A stretch of DNA of 64,000 nt from Priestia megaterium NBRC 15308 = ATCC 14581 (GTDB lineage: Bacteria > Bacillota > Bacilli > Bacillales > Bacillaceae_H), in NCBI RefSeq assembly GCF_000832985.1, contig NZ_CP009920.1, positions 3,032,501-3,096,500 of the forward strand, in the 5' to 3' direction. The notes under the pieces are model-generated. The model did not search any database. It saw only the letters and a program-made list of their open reading frames with translations, and had not been told where the DNA came from. Below are positions 1 to 9,352 of this stretch, in pieces; within the stretch, counting starts at the first letter, position 1, and the number at the start of each line of letters is the position of its first letter. A program made the translations under genes and the position numbers.

Positions 1-2
1 AG

Positions 3-1601
3 GAAAGCTCAGTTAAAAAGCATATCCCGCTGCTAGTCGTACTTATGCTTGGATTGTTCTTAGCAATTTTAAACCAAACGCTGCTAAATGTTGCGATTCC
101 GCATCTGATTACAGAGTTTGGCGTTACGGCTAATACCGCACAGTGGTTGCTTACAGGATATATGCTTGTCAATGGTGCACTTATTCCATTATCAGCCTAT
201 TTAATTGAACGTTTTGGAGTTCGTCGCTTATTCTTATTTGCAATGGCCTGCTTTACAATAGGTGCACTTATCTGCGGGATTGCGCCTACTTTCTCGATTA
301 TGCTAATCGGACGTCTGGTTCAAGCAGTCGGAGGCGGAGTGCTAGCACCTCTAGTTATGACCATTATCGTATTTATTTTCCCTCCTCATATGCGCGGAAA
401 AGGAATGGGTATCTTTGGTTTAGCCATGATGTTCGCTCCGGCAATTGGACCGACGCTTTCAGGATGGGTTATTCAAAACTATGACTGGCATATTTTATTT
501 ACGGGAATGGTGCCACTAGGTGCGCTCGTACTTATTATTGCAGCTTTTAAATTAAAAGATATTAAACCACCTCAAAATGTAAAAGTAGATCTAATTTCTG
601 TGTTTACATCTCTTGCAGGTATGGCTTTACTTCTATACGGCTTCAGTGAAGCTGGAAACGATGGCTGGACGGATTCAGTTGTATTGTCAACGATGATTGG
701 CGGTATTGTCTTATTAATCATCTTTGTCGTGCAGCAGCTTCGACTTAAGAGTCCATTACTTGATGTGAGAGTATTTAAATACAGTATTTTCTCATTATCT
801 AATATCATTAGTATTGCCATTACAATTAGTATGTATGCTGGTATGTTCTTATTGCCAATTTACTTGCAAAACATTCGTGGCTATTCAGCATTTGATTCAG
901 GTTTATTAATCTTGCCTGGTGCACTTGTTATGTTAGTTATGTCACCAATTTCTGGTACGCTGTTTGATAAATTAGGACCGCGTCCACTAGGGATTGTCGG
1001 GATGTTGATTACAGTGGTGACAACATTTGAATTTACAAAATTAACGCTTGAAACACCGTTTAGTCATATTGTTATTATTTATATGATCCGTGCATTCGGT
1101 ATGTCATTATTGATGATGCCAATTATGACGGCTGGTTTAAATCAGCTGCCGGCAAAATTAAGCAGCCATGGTACATCAATGGCGAACACGCTTCGTCAGG
1201 TGAGTGGTTCAATCGGTATCAGTTTAATGACTACAATCTTTACAAATCGCACAACATATCATGTGAATGAAATGAGCAGTTCCATGACTACATCCGATCC
1301 ATTCTTTATGAATAACTTCCAGGCATTTGTGCAAAAGATTGCTCAAACGCTTCACCTTTCTCAAACAGAGGCGCAAAAACAAGCTTTAACAACATTAGCT
1401 GGAAAAGTTCAAGCGCAAGCAACTGTACAAGGAATTAACGACGCGTTTTATTGGACAGTTATTATTGCCATTATTGGATTGATTTTAAGTTTCTTCCTAC
1501 GTGATGTTCGTAAAGATGCAGTAGTAGAAGTAGAAGAGACAGAAAAAGAAACAACAGACGATATTCGTATGTTACCGGCACCAAAAGATATGAACTCATA
1601 A
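3..1601 (+). CDS. DHA2-type MFS multidrug exporter (5' end outside window)
   Basis: An open frame runs from the left edge, so the start codon is missing; the Met at base 45 is internal, because the codons before it (ending KKHIPLLVVL) read naturally into the first membrane helix. The protein has many hydrophobic segments, consistent with the 14-helix DHA2 (EmrB/QacA) branch of the major facilitator superfamily, and a motif A-like loop (LIERFGVRR) after helix 2. The family exports drugs or toxic compounds using the proton gradient. The tail after the last helix is acidic (about 30 residues). A flavoprotein gene follows after 18 bases and a MarR regulator lies about 1.1 kb downstream, a context typical of MarR-controlled efflux and detoxification. 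The substrate cannot be predicted. Confidence 0.88.
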   Translation, partial: ESSVKKHIPLLVVLMLGLFLAILNQTLLNVAIPHLITEFGVTANTAQWLLTGYMLVNGALIPLSAYLIERFGVRRLFLFAMACFTIGALICGIAPTFSIMLIGRLVQAVGGGVLAPLVMTIIVFIFPPHMRGKGMGIFGLAMMFAPAIGPTLSGWVIQNYDWHILFTGMVPLGALVLIIAAFKLKDIKPPQNVKVDLISVFTSLAGMALLLYGFSEAGNDGWTDSVVLSTMIGGIVLLIIFVVQQLRLKSPLLDVRVFKYSIFSLSNIISIAITISMYAGMFLLPIYLQNIRGYSAFDSGLLILPGALVMLVMSPISGTLFDKLGPRPLGIVGMLITVVTTFEFTKLTLETPFSHIVIIYMIRAFGMSLLMMPIMTAGLNQLPAKLSSHGTSMANTLRQVSGSIGISLMTTIFTNRTTYHVNEMSSSMTTSDPFFMNNFQAFVQKIAQTLHLSQTEAQKQALTTLAGKVQAQATVQGINDAFYWTVIIAIIGLILSFFLRDVRKDAVVEVEETEKETTDDIRMLPAPKDMNS

Positions 1602-1619
1602 GCAACGGAGGGATAAAGG

Positions 1620-2150
1620 ATGAAAATTTGTATCGTATATGATAGTGAAGGCGGACATACAGAGGCATTAGCAAAAGCGATTGCTTCTGGCGCCGAGCTG
1701 TCTGGAGAAGCAACTGTATATGTAAAGCATGTAGAAGAAGCAGATGTACGTGAACTGCCTGAAATGGATGCTATTATTTGGGGCTGCCCAGGGCATTTTG
1801 GAACAATCAGTTCAGGGTTAAAAACGTGGATTGATAAATTAGGTTATTTATGGGCAGAAGGTAAATTAATTGATAAAGTAGGTGCGGTGTTCTGTACAAC
1901 AGCTACAACGCACGGTGGCTTAGAAGCAACGCTTTTAAATTTAATTACACCGATGCTTCATCAAGGAATGGTTATCGCTGGCTTACCAGGTAACATTCCA
2001 GAAAATGCGCTGTACGGTACTTATTACGGTGTGGGAATTACTTGTCCAATCGAAGGTGACGAATTATTAACAGAGAACGACCAAGCGCTAGGTAAAGCGT
2101 TAGGAGAACGTGTTGTTCAAGTGACTAAACGAATGACACAAGGACAGTAG
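1620..2150 (+). CDS. WrbA-like flavodoxin-fold NAD(P)H:quinone oxidoreductase
   Basis: A 176-residue flavodoxin-fold protein. The N-terminus [20 protein letters not shown] is the FMN phosphate-binding loop, and the [18 protein letters not shown] stretch with the later [14 protein letters not shown] segment is typical of the WrbA/NQO family, which makes two-electron reductions of quinones and related electrophiles. The size is near the usual 180-200 residues. The start follows a GGAGGG-like ribosome binding site (gcaacggagggataaagg). It lies 18 bases after the MFS exporter and 8 bases before the next gene, so these are probably one transcript. Pairing of an exporter, a quinone reductase and a MarR regulator suggests electrophile or quinone stress, which is inference. 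Confidence 0.8.
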   Translation: MKICIVYDSEGGHTEALAKAIASGAELSGEATVYVKHVEEADVRELPEMDAIIWGCPGHFGTISSGLKTWIDKLGYLWAEGKLIDKVGAVFCTTATTHGGLEATLLNLITPMLHQGMVIAGLPGNIPENALYGTYYGVGITCPIEGDELLTENDQALGKALGERVVQVTKRMTQGQ

Positions 2151-2158
2151 GTGACAGT

Positions 2159-2569
2159 ATGTTAGGTATTTTACTGATCGTTGTAGCTGTGATTCTGGTT
2201 GTACTAATTATTACAATGAATGCTAAAGCATCATCTTCTAAGCGCCAGCGTACAGTTCCACCTAAAAAAGAAGCGGCTGCTTCAAATGCTCCTAAAGAGC
2301 CAAAAGTAGAAGAGAAAAAAGTGGCAGAAAAAAAACCTGCAGCACCAAAAGAAGCACCAAAAGAGCCGCAGGCCAAGACGGAAACGAGAACATCTAGACA
2401 TAAGAAAGAAAAAGATGTCATGAACGATGATATGTATCGTCAAGTGCTGCAAAAGTTTAGAGAAGGCGAAAAAGACGACACGGTTTTTACAAAAGAAGAA
2501 CGTGACGTTATGAATGATGACGCTTTTCGTAAGGCTTTAAGATCGTTTAAGAAAAACGATAGTGAATGA
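2159..2569 (+). CDS. Small membrane-anchored protein with a duplicated C-terminal motif
   Basis: A 136-residue protein of unknown function. Residues 2-20 form one hydrophobic helix; then comes a Lys/Pro/Ala/Glu-rich linker (about 25-80), presumably disordered. The C-terminal part holds two copies of a similar unit: DVMNDDMYRQVLQKF and DVMNDDAFRKALRSF, about 30 residues apart. With no signal-peptidase site, the helix likely acts as a membrane anchor with a cytosolic tail. It starts 8 bases after the flavoprotein stop, so it is probably co-transcribed. I do not recognise a named family. Confidence 0.7.
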   Translation: MLGILLIVVAVILVVLIITMNAKASSSKRQRTVPPKKEAAASNAPKEPKVEEKKVAEKKPAAPKEAPKEPQAKTETRTSRHKKEKDVMNDDMYRQVLQKFREGEKDDTVFTKEERDVMNDDAFRKALRSFKKNDSE

Positions 2570-2628
2570 GTTTCTTCTATTATAATAGTACGGAATAAAA
2601 TAGATAGAAAATAAGTTATAAGCATTCC

Positions 2629-2663
2629 GCGAAACCAGCCGCTCTCCCCAGGCTAGGTTTCGC
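2629..2663 (+). other. GC-rich hairpin in the marR leader
   Basis: A perfect 8-bp stem GCGAAACC / GGTTTCGC (2629-2636 with 2656-2663) encloses a C-rich loop. It sits in an unusually GC-rich stretch upstream of the MarR gene, and a TATAAT hexamer at 2581-2586 lies about 40 bases before it, with no good -35 box. It could be a structured 5' leader. No known riboswitch class was recognised. Confidence 0.35.
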
Positions 2664-2686
2664 TTGGAGTGCAGCAGGGGGCTGAC

Positions 2687-2696
2687 ATGTTAACAT
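2687..2696. promoter_or_regulatory. Palindrome ATGTTAACAT before the marR-type gene
   Basis: A perfect 10-bp palindrome 36 bases before the start of the MarR-family gene. MarR proteins bind short AT-rich palindromes and usually autoregulate, so this is a candidate operator. The assignment rests only on position and symmetry. Confidence 0.35.
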
Positions 2697-2731
2697 CGAC
2701 TCCCTGATTATAAGAAAGGGGACGTCAAAAC

Positions 2732-3157
2732 ATGGAACAGCTCACATTTATTGAAGAGGTCCAGAGAATTTCGATATCCCTTAACAAAAAGGTAATGACA
2801 GAGATAAAAGAAAGGTTACTTTCACAAGGGATTACACCTTTTCAATATCATATCTTATTAATTATCGGTAAGTGCAGTCACATTGGGGTAACCAAGCTGG
2901 CAGAAGAGATGCGCGTCAAGCCTAGTGCGATTACTCCTGTTATTAATCGTTTAATAGACTTAGAGTTAGTTTCACGCTATCACTCTAAAGAGGATCGCCG
3001 CAAAGTAAACATTGAGTTAACAGCTAAAGGTGAACAAGTGATTGAAGAAGCAAATGAAATTGTGCAAAAGATGATTGCTCATTTCTTTTCTTGCTATGAA
3101 CCGAAAGATCAAGAGCAATTTTTGAAATTATTTAAGAAACTAGACGCTAATATCTAA
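2732..3157 (+). CDS. MarR family transcriptional regulator
   Basis: A 141-residue winged-helix protein of the usual MarR size. The central segment VTKLAEEMRVKPSAITPVINRLIDLELVSRYHSKEDRRKVNIELTAKG (given here in parts: recognition helix around SAITPVINRL, wing SKEDRRK..IELT) matches the MarR consensus, including the DRR wing motif. A ribosome binding site (AAGGGGAC) precedes ATG 2732. It has its own leader region rather than tight coupling to the genes before it, and a terminator follows at once. It probably represses the upstream exporter/quinone reductase genes or itself; the ligand is unknown. Confidence 0.88.
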   Translation: MEQLTFIEEVQRISISLNKKVMTEIKERLLSQGITPFQYHILLIIGKCSHIGVTKLAEEMRVKPSAITPVINRLIDLELVSRYHSKEDRRKVNIELTAKGEQVIEEANEIVQKMIAHFFSCYEPKDQEQFLKLFKKLDANI

Positions 3158-3165
3158 TGAAAGAA

Positions 3166-3195
3166 AAATCACTTCTTAATGAGGTGATTTTTTTT
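3166..3195 (+). terminator. Terminator after the marR-type gene
   Basis: Hairpin AAATCACTTC-ttaat-GAGGTGATTT followed by a T run, immediately after the MarR stop codon. Confidence 0.8.
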
Positions 3196-3205
3196 AATAA
3201 AAAGA

Positions 3206-3234
3206 TTGTCAACTTCACTTTTCCATGTTATTAT
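3206..3234 (+). promoter_or_regulatory. Sigma-A promoter of the ribose operon
   Basis: TTGTCA (3206-3211), 17-base spacer, TATTAT (3229-3234). The rbsR start lies 39 bases downstream of the -10 box, and a LacI-type operator covers the likely transcription start. Confidence 0.75.
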
Positions 3235-3237
3235 TTG

Positions 3238-3251
3238 TGTAAACGGTTACA
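3238..3251. promoter_or_regulatory. cre / RbsR operator of the ribose operon
   Basis: TGTAAACGGTTACA is an imperfect palindrome with a central CG and matches the CcpA cre consensus TGWAARCGYTWNCW at all but one position. It begins 3 bases after the -10 box. In B. subtilis the rbs promoter is controlled by both RbsR and CcpA, so either or both may bind here. Confidence 0.7.
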
Positions 3252-3273
3252 TATATGAAGGGAGGGAAATAAA

Positions 3274-4263
3274 GTGGTAACAATTCGTGATGTAGCAAAA
3301 GAAGCAGGCGTGTCCGTTGCGACCGTTTCGCGCGTTTTAAACAGTACAGGATATGTAAAAGAAGACACGCGTGTGCGAGTAATGAATACAATTCAAAAAT
3401 TAAACTACAGCCCTAACGAGGTAGCCCGTTCGCTTTATACACGTGAATCGCGTTTGATTGGTCTCTTGCTTCCAGACATTACAAACCCTTTTTTCCCTCA
3501 GCTTGCACGAGGAATAGAAGATGAAGTACATAGCCATGGATTTCGTTTAATTCTTGGCAATAGTGATGAGCAGTTAGAGAAAGAATTAACCTATCTCCAA
3601 ACGTTTACGCAAAACCATGTAGTAGGGATGATCACGGCAACAACAAGTCTAGCTCAGAAACTATATGAAGGTCTTACATTTCCCGTCGTGTTTTTAGATA
3701 GAAGTTCTGATCAGTATCCATCCGTTTATGCTGATGGTTTTGAGGGTGGAAAACTTGCTGCAGAAGAAATAATCAAAAGAGGAAGTAAAAGAATTACACT
3801 TATCAAAGGTCCAGTAAATGTAAAGCCTGCTCAGGAACGCTTTCAAGGCTCTCTGTCTGTTTTGAGTCAGTCTGATGCAGACTTTTACGTATTAAATACA
3901 AATTCTCTAGCGTTTGACGATGCACAGAAATGGGCAAAGGAAATCTTTCAAAAGTACCCTGAAACGGACGGGATTATTGCAAGTAATGACATTGTAGCCA
4001 CAGCCGTTTTACACGAGGCGTTTCGATTAGAAAAAAGCGTGCCCGATGATCTACAAGTAATTGGTTTTGATGATATTCCGCAAAGCCGCTTTTCGTTTCC
4101 AGCGCTGTCTACAATTCGTCAGCCTGCTTATGAAATGGGCAAGCAAGCAGCAGGTCTGTTAATGAAATGTATTAAGAAAGAACCTTTAATTCAAAAGCAA
4201 GTACAACTACCCGTTACGTTTATTGAACGAAATACGACACGAAAGGTTGAGGAACATGGCTAA
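3274..4263 (+). CDS. rbsR: Ribose operon repressor RbsR (LacI family)
   Basis: A 329-residue LacI/GalR repressor. The N-terminal HTH (MVTIRDVAKEAGVSVATVSR, hinge helix ..NEVARSL) is followed by a periplasmic-binding-protein-like effector domain. The GTG start at 3274 follows GGGAGGG. It is the first gene of rbsRKDACB, the order known from B. subtilis, and its last 8 bases overlap rbsK. It is expected to bind the operator at its own promoter and release it on ribose or a ribose derivative. Confidence 0.93.
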   Translation: MVTIRDVAKEAGVSVATVSRVLNSTGYVKEDTRVRVMNTIQKLNYSPNEVARSLYTRESRLIGLLLPDITNPFFPQLARGIEDEVHSHGFRLILGNSDEQLEKELTYLQTFTQNHVVGMITATTSLAQKLYEGLTFPVVFLDRSSDQYPSVYADGFEGGKLAAEEIIKRGSKRITLIKGPVNVKPAQERFQGSLSVLSQSDADFYVLNTNSLAFDDAQKWAKEIFQKYPETDGIIASNDIVATAVLHEAFRLEKSVPDDLQVIGFDDIPQSRFSFPALSTIRQPAYEMGKQAAGLLMKCIKKEPLIQKQVQLPVTFIERNTTRKVEEHG

Positions 4264-5134
4264 AGTAACTGTGATTGGAAGTTCATCAATGGATTTAGTA
4301 GTGACATCAAATATTCGTCCTGGAGCTGGAGAAACAGTGTTAGGAGAATCATTCAAAACTGTTCCTGGAGGAAAAGGAGCGAACCAAGCTGTTGCAGCAG
4401 CCCGTCTTGGAGCTGATGTGAGTATGATTGGGTGTGTGGGCGAAGATCATTACGGAAAAGCAATTCTGGAGAATTTCAAATCAAACGGTGTATCCGTGAA
4501 AAATGTGAAACCGGTTACAGATTTAGATAGCGGAACAGCTCACATTATACTCGCTGAAGGAGATAACAGCATTGTAGTTGTCAAAGGAGCAAACGATTAT
4601 ATTACTCCAGACTACGTAGAAAAAGCAAAAGAAAAAATTAAAGACGCGGATATCGTACTTATTCAGCAAGAGATTCCAGAAGAAACGGTTGAATATGTTG
4701 CTCAGCTTTGTCAGGAACTTAAAGTACCGCTTTTGTTAAATCCAGCGCCTGCAAGACCATTAAAAGCAGAAGTGATTGAACAAGTTTCTTACATCACTCC
4801 AAATGAACATGAAGCAGAGCTTTTATTTGAAGGAAAAGAAAAAGAAGAAGTATTAAAACAATATCCAAATAAATTGTTTATTACAGAAGGAAAACAAGGT
4901 GTGCGCTATTTTAACGGCGAGAAAGAAGTATTGGTTCCTTCTTATCAAGTAGAAACGGTTGATACAACAGGAGCAGGAGATACATTTAACGCAGCACTTG
5001 CTGTGGCACTTGCCGAAAGAATGGGTTTTGAAAAAGGAATTCAGTTTGCTAATCGCGCAGCTTCGCTATCCGTCACTAAATTTGGTGCGCAAGGCGGTAT
5101 GCCGACTCGAAAAGAAGTGGAGGAGAGTCTGTAA
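4256..5134 (+). CDS. rbsK: Ribokinase
   Basis: A 292-residue PfkB-family sugar kinase that phosphorylates D-ribose to ribose 5-phosphate. Signatures: N-terminal GSSSMDLV, the substrate-binding GGKGANQAVAAARLGA, and C-terminal DTTGAGDTFNAAL with the catalytic Asp. ATG 4256 is chosen because MAKVTVIGSSS is the normal ribokinase N-terminus; an upstream ATG at 4223 would add 11 unrelated residues overlapping rbsR. The frame overlaps rbsR by 8 bases and abuts rbsD, so the genes are translationally coupled. Confidence 0.93.
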   Translation: MAKVTVIGSSSMDLVVTSNIRPGAGETVLGESFKTVPGGKGANQAVAAARLGADVSMIGCVGEDHYGKAILENFKSNGVSVKNVKPVTDLDSGTAHIILAEGDNSIVVVKGANDYITPDYVEKAKEKIKDADIVLIQQEIPEETVEYVAQLCQELKVPLLLNPAPARPLKAEVIEQVSYITPNEHEAELLFEGKEKEEVLKQYPNKLFITEGKQGVRYFNGEKEVLVPSYQVETVDTTGAGDTFNAALAVALAERMGFEKGIQFANRAASLSVTKFGAQGGMPTRKEVEESL

Positions 5135-5524
5135 ATGAAACGTCACGGAATGATTAACAGTCATATTACAAAAATACTAACAGATCTAGGTCATACAGAC
5201 ACTATTGTCATTGCAGATGCAGGGTTACCTGTTCCGAGTGACGTGCCTAAAATTGATTTATCTTTAAAGCTAGGGGTGCCTAGCTTTGAAGATGTAGTAG
5301 TAGCTGTGTTAGAAGATATGGCTACAGAAAAAATAGTGATTGCTTCTGAAATGAAAGAAAGAAATCAAAAGGCTTACGAGTTGATGGAGAAGCAAAACAT
5401 CTTAGTAGAAGAAGTATCGCATGAACAATTAAAAATGCTGACAAGCAAAGCGAAAGTTGTGATTCGTACAGGAGAAGCAACTCCTTATGCAAACTGCATT
5501 TTACAAGCGGGAGTTATTTTTTAA
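5135..5524 (+). CDS. rbsD: D-ribose pyranase
   Basis: A 129-residue RbsD/FucU-fold protein that interconverts the pyranose and furanose forms of ribose, feeding ribokinase. The N-terminal [20 protein letters not shown] carries the catalytic His of the family, and the C-terminal [17 protein letters not shown] is the conserved end. Its ATG follows the rbsK stop directly. Confidence 0.93.
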   Translation: MKRHGMINSHITKILTDLGHTDTIVIADAGLPVPSDVPKIDLSLKLGVPSFEDVVVAVLEDMATEKIVIASEMKERNQKAYELMEKQNILVEEVSHEQLKMLTSKAKVVIRTGEATPYANCILQAGVIF

Positions 5525-5538
5525 AAGAGGTGAACAGC

Positions 5539-7020
5539 ATGCATATTGCAATGAGAGGGATTCATAAAGCCTTTGGAGCAAACCGTGTACTAAGGGGCGT
5601 GGATTTTGAATTACATGAAGGTGAAGTTCACGCACTAATGGGGGAAAATGGAGCGGGGAAATCTACGCTGATGAATATTTTAACCGGCCTTCACAAAAAA
5701 GATGAAGGGCAGATTCTGATTGATGGCAAAGAGACGTATTTTCAAAACCCAAAAGAAGCAGAACAAAACGGAGTTACCTTTATTCATCAAGAGCTGAACG
5801 TTTGGCCTGAAATGACGGTGCTTGAGAACTTATTTATTGGCAAAGAATTAAAAACGCCTTTAGGTTTTTTAAAAACAAAAGAAATGAAAGCGTTAGCAAA
5901 GAAGCAGTTTGAAAAATTAGCTGTGACCATTCCTCTTGACCAAGAAGCGGGACTTTGTTCTGTCGGACAGCAGCAAATGATTGAGATAGCCAAAGCGCTG
6001 ATGACGAATGCAAAAGTCATTATCATGGATGAGCCAACCGCAGCGCTTACTGAAAGAGAAATTCAAAAGTTATTTGACGTAATTAATGCGCTGCGAAAAC
6101 AAGGTGTATCGATTGTCTATATTTCACATCGTATGGAAGAGATTTTCGCTATTTGTGATTCCATTACGGTCATGCGTGACGGACAGACGGTAGACAAAAA
6201 GCCGATTCCAGAAACCAGCTTCGATGATGTTGTTCGCAAAATGGTAGGAAGAGAGCTAACGGATCGATTTCCTGCTAGGACATCTCCTAAGGGAGACGTT
6301 GTATTTGAAGCAAAAGGCTTGGAGAGAAAAGGTGTATTTCAAGACGTTCATTTTTCAGTGCGATCAGGAGAAATTGTCGGTGTTGCGGGGCTAATGGGAG
6401 CTGGCAGAACCGAAATTATGCGCGCTATCTTTGGGCTTGATCCGTTAGAAAAAGGCGAAATTATATTAAATGGCAAACGGGTCAGTATCACAAAGCCCGA
6501 CCAAGCCATTAAATTAGGTCTCGGGTTCATTACAGAAGATCGTAAAACAGAAGGGCTCGTCCTGGATTTTTCTATTCGAGAAAATATTGCGCTTCCAAGT
6601 CTATTCAGCTTTTCGCCAAAAGGCTTTATTGAACAAAAAAGCGAGCAGCAATTTGTAGATTTACTTATTAAACGTTTAACGATCAAAACCGAGTCGTCTG
6701 AGACGAGTGCGGGTAACTTATCGGGAGGAAATCAGCAAAAAGTAGTTATCGCCAAGTGGATTGGCATTGGACCAAAAGTGCTGATTTTAGATGAACCAAC
6801 TCGAGGAGTTGACGTCGGGGCAAAGCGTGAAATTTATCAGCTTATGAATGAACTGACAGACAGAGGCGTGGCTATTATCATGGTGTCTTCAGAGCTTCCA
6901 GAGGTACTCGGCATGAGCGATCGCATTTTGGTTGTGCATGAAGGAAAAATAACAGGTGAACTGACAAGTGAAGAAGCAACTCAAGAAAAAATTATGACAT
7001 TTGCAACAGGAGGTCAGTAA
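5539..7020 (+). CDS. rbsA: Ribose ABC transporter ATP-binding protein (two ATPase domains)
   Basis: A 493-residue ATPase with two tandem ABC domains, as in all RbsA/MglA-type CUT2 transporters. Domain 1 has Walker [10 protein letters not shown] near residues 38-46 and Walker [12 protein letters not shown]; domain 2 has the degenerate GLMGAGRTE loop, signature LSGGNQQK and Walker [16 protein letters not shown] 5539 is chosen over the upstream GTG 5530 because the AAAGAGGTG ribosome binding site covers the GTG. It energises uptake through RbsC. Confidence 0.93.
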   Translation: MHIAMRGIHKAFGANRVLRGVDFELHEGEVHALMGENGAGKSTLMNILTGLHKKDEGQILIDGKETYFQNPKEAEQNGVTFIHQELNVWPEMTVLENLFIGKELKTPLGFLKTKEMKALAKKQFEKLAVTIPLDQEAGLCSVGQQQMIEIAKALMTNAKVIIMDEPTAALTEREIQKLFDVINALRKQGVSIVYISHRMEEIFAICDSITVMRDGQTVDKKPIPETSFDDVVRKMVGRELTDRFPARTSPKGDVVFEAKGLERKGVFQDVHFSVRSGEIVGVAGLMGAGRTEIMRAIFGLDPLEKGEIILNGKRVSITKPDQAIKLGLGFITEDRKTEGLVLDFSIRENIALPSLFSFSPKGFIEQKSEQQFVDLLIKRLTIKTESSETSAGNLSGGNQQKVVIAKWIGIGPKVLILDEPTRGVDVGAKREIYQLMNELTDRGVAIIMVSSELPEVLGMSDRILVVHEGKITGELTSEEATQEKIMTFATGGQ

Positions 7021-7021
7021 A

Positions 7022-7981
7022 ATGAAAGCAAACACAGCGATCAAAGAAAATCGCGTTGATAACGTGATGCAAAAGCTAGGTCCGTTACTAGGTCTATTTA
7101 TTCTTATTGTCATTGTATCGATTTTAAATCCAAGCTTTTTAGAACCTTTAAATATTTTAAACTTGCTGCGTCAAGTAGCCATTAATGCCTTAATTGCATT
7201 CGGTATGACGTTTGTCATTTTAACAGGCGGAATTGATTTATCGGTTGGCTCTATACTTGCTTTATCAAGTGCGTTAATGGCAGGTATGATTGTGTCAGGT
7301 GTAGATCCTATTTTAGCTATTTTAATAGGATGTGTGTTAGGAGCTGTAATGGGTATGATTAACGGCTTGCTTATTACAAAAGGAAAAATGGCGCCGTTTA
7401 TTGCAACGCTAGCGACGATGACAATTTTTAGAGGGTTAACGCTTGTTTATACAGATGGAAATCCGATTACGGGCTTAGGCGAAAACTATTACTTCCAGTT
7501 ATTTGGCCGCGGCTATTTTCTAGGTATTCCTGTCCCGGCAATTACGATGGTACTAGCATTTGCTGTCCTATGGGTGATTTTGCATAAAACGCCGTTTGGC
7601 CGTAGAACATATGCAATCGGGGGAAATGAAAAAGCAGCATTTATTTCAGGAATTAAAGTACCAAAAGTTAAGGTTATGATCTACTCACTAGCAGGATTAT
7701 TGGCAGCGCTATCAGGAGCGATTTTGACTTCTCGTTTGAACTCTGCTCAGCCAACGGCAGGTACGTCTTACGAGTTAGATGCTATCGCTGCAGTAGTACT
7801 GGGTGGAACAAGCCTTTCTGGAGGACGTGGACGCATTGTTGGAACGTTAATTGGTGCGCTGATTATCGGAACGTTAAACAACGGCTTAAACTTACTCGGC
7901 GTTTCGTCCTTTTACCAAATGGTCGTAAAAGGAATTGTTATTTTAATCGCGGTATTAATTGATCGCAAAAAGTCAGCTTAG
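7022..7981 (+). CDS. rbsC: Ribose ABC transporter permease
   Basis: A 319-residue, highly hydrophobic CUT2 permease with about 8-10 membrane segments. Conserved stretches include [16 protein letters not shown] and the cytoplasmic EAA-like loop near [17 protein letters not shown] 7022 follows AGGAGGT and lies one base after the rbsA stop; the 7001 start would overlap rbsA without a ribosome binding site. Confidence 0.93.
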   Translation: MKANTAIKENRVDNVMQKLGPLLGLFILIVIVSILNPSFLEPLNILNLLRQVAINALIAFGMTFVILTGGIDLSVGSILALSSALMAGMIVSGVDPILAILIGCVLGAVMGMINGLLITKGKMAPFIATLATMTIFRGLTLVYTDGNPITGLGENYYFQLFGRGYFLGIPVPAITMVLAFAVLWVILHKTPFGRRTYAIGGNEKAAFISGIKVPKVKVMIYSLAGLLAALSGAILTSRLNSAQPTAGTSYELDAIAAVVLGGTSLSGGRGRIVGTLIGALIIGTLNNGLNLLGVSSFYQMVVKGIVILIAVLIDRKKSA

Positions 7982-7992
7982 GAGGGAAAAAC

Positions 7993-8913
7993 ATGAAGAA
8001 AATTTGGCTCGTGCTATTATCATTTTCATTATTACTGTTAGGGGCTTGTTCACTTCAGCCTCCGGAGTGGGCGAAACCATCTGAAAGTAAAAATTTAAAA
8101 GATATTAAAATTGGTTTATCCGTTTCTACATTAAACAATCCGTTTTTTGTTTCGCTAAAAGAAGGGGTACAAAAAGAAGCAAAAAAACTGGGCATGGAAG
8201 TAGTTGTAGTAGATGCTCAAAATGATTCAGCAAAACAAATTAACGATGTAGAAGATTTAATGCAGCAAGGTGTTAACATTCTGCTTATTAATCCAACGGA
8301 TTCAGCTGCTATTTCAACAGCTGTACAATCGGCTAATAATGTAGGTATTCCAGTTATTACACTAGATCGTTCAGCAGAAAAAGGAAAAGTAGAAACCCTA
8401 GTAGCTTCAGATAATGTAAAAGGTGGTCAAATGGCTGCTGATTACATTGTGAAAAAAGTAGGGGAAAAAGCTCAAGTAGCAGAACTTGAAGGCGTGCCGG
8501 GAGCTTCAGCAACTCGTGAACGAGGAAAAGGGTTCCACAACGTTGCGGATCAAAAGCTAGATATTACGGCTAAACAGTCGGCTGATTTTGACCGTACAAA
8601 AGGCTTAAACGTTATGGAGAATGTTCTTCAAGGAAATCCTGGTATCAAAGCCGTATTTGCTCATAATGATGAAATGGCATTAGGAGCTATTCAAGCGATT
8701 AACAGCTCAGGAAAAGATGTGCTAGTAGTAGGGTTTGATGGAAACGACGATGCAATTAAAGCGGTAAAAGAAGGGAAGCTAGGAGCAACTGTAGCTCAGC
8801 AGCCTGTTTTAATCGGTAAACTTGCCGTAAAGTCTGCTAAAAATGTTCTTCAAGGCAAAAAGGTAGATAAGCAAATTCCAGTGCCTTTAAAACTAGTAAC
8901 CTCTGACAAATAA
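7993..8913 (+). CDS. rbsB: Ribose-binding lipoprotein
   Basis: A 306-residue substrate-binding protein of the type I periplasmic-binding fold. The signal peptide ends in the lipobox LLGAC (Cys near residue 19), so it is membrane-anchored outside the cell as usual in Gram-positives. Ribose-contact segments typical of RbsB are visible ([50 protein letters not shown]). It is the last gene of the operon and is followed by a strong terminator. Confidence 0.93.
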   Translation: MKKIWLVLLSFSLLLLGACSLQPPEWAKPSESKNLKDIKIGLSVSTLNNPFFVSLKEGVQKEAKKLGMEVVVVDAQNDSAKQINDVEDLMQQGVNILLINPTDSAAISTAVQSANNVGIPVITLDRSAEKGKVETLVASDNVKGGQMAADYIVKKVGEKAQVAELEGVPGASATRERGKGFHNVADQKLDITAKQSADFDRTKGLNVMENVLQGNPGIKAVFAHNDEMALGAIQAINSSGKDVLVVGFDGNDDAIKAVKEGKLGATVAQQPVLIGKLAVKSAKNVLQGKKVDKQIPVPLKLVTSDK

Positions 8914-8933
8914 TGGTTTTATACGTGTGCAGA

Positions 8934-8967
8934 AAAAAGACGCTCATTTGATTTATGGGCGTCTTTT
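8934..8967 (+). terminator. Terminator of the ribose operon
   Basis: AAAAAGACGCTCAT-ttgattt-ATGGGCGTCTTTTT, a 14-bp stem with one G-T pair and a terminal T run, 20 bases after rbsB. Confidence 0.88.
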
Positions 8968-9019
8968 TATGTATATAAAGTGTAAAAAAGAAGTGAAAAA
9001 GTCATAACTTTATAAATAG

Positions 9020-9036
9020 TGTAGGAATTATGTAGG
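9020..9036. promoter_or_regulatory. Degenerate WalR-like direct repeat
   Basis: TGTAGG-aatta-TGTAGG has the 6-5-6 spacing of a WalR box but differs from TGTWAH in two positions per half. It lies 73 bases before a perfect match and may be a weak second site. Confidence 0.25.
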
Positions 9037-9108
9037 TGGAATTTATGTAATAAAAAGTAAAAAACACCGAAAAAAGACGGTGAAACACATAATTTTCTGT
9101 GAAAAATT

Positions 9109-9125
9109 TGTAATATACCTGTAAT
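9109..9125. promoter_or_regulatory. WalR (YycF) box
   Basis: TGTAAT-atacc-TGTAAT matches the WalR consensus TGTWAH-N5-TGTWAH at every position. It lies in the 386-base gap before the 3D-domain protein at 9353. B. subtilis yocH, which encodes a 3D-domain autolysin, is a known WalR target, so the pairing is biologically consistent. The rest of the gap (9126-9352) is AT-rich and holds a possible TTCCCA/TGGGAA hairpin (9236-9274) and a TATAAC -10-like hexamer at 9316, but no clear -35 box. Confidence 0.65.
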
Positions 9126-9352
9126 AATAAGCGTTTATTTCTATTTTTAAAGAGCAAATATGCCCTGTTTATGACAAAAATATATCTTTTTTAATAAACA
9201 GTAAACCTCTCTATCAAGGGATTTTGGTGATGAATTCCCAGAAAGAGATTCTTGGTTATACAGATTATGGGAAACTTTTAACTGTATTGTAACATAAACA
9301 GATAGTTTTTTATGGTATAACTATGTCTATGAGGAAAGGGGACTATTACTTT

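Noticed and set aside
9150-9300. Possible ydaO-type (c-di-AMP) riboswitch before the 3D-domain protein
   Set aside because: Such switches control wall hydrolases, but the conserved GGGGAACC, GGGGUGAAUC and CAGCUAACCUCGUA-type blocks are not present.
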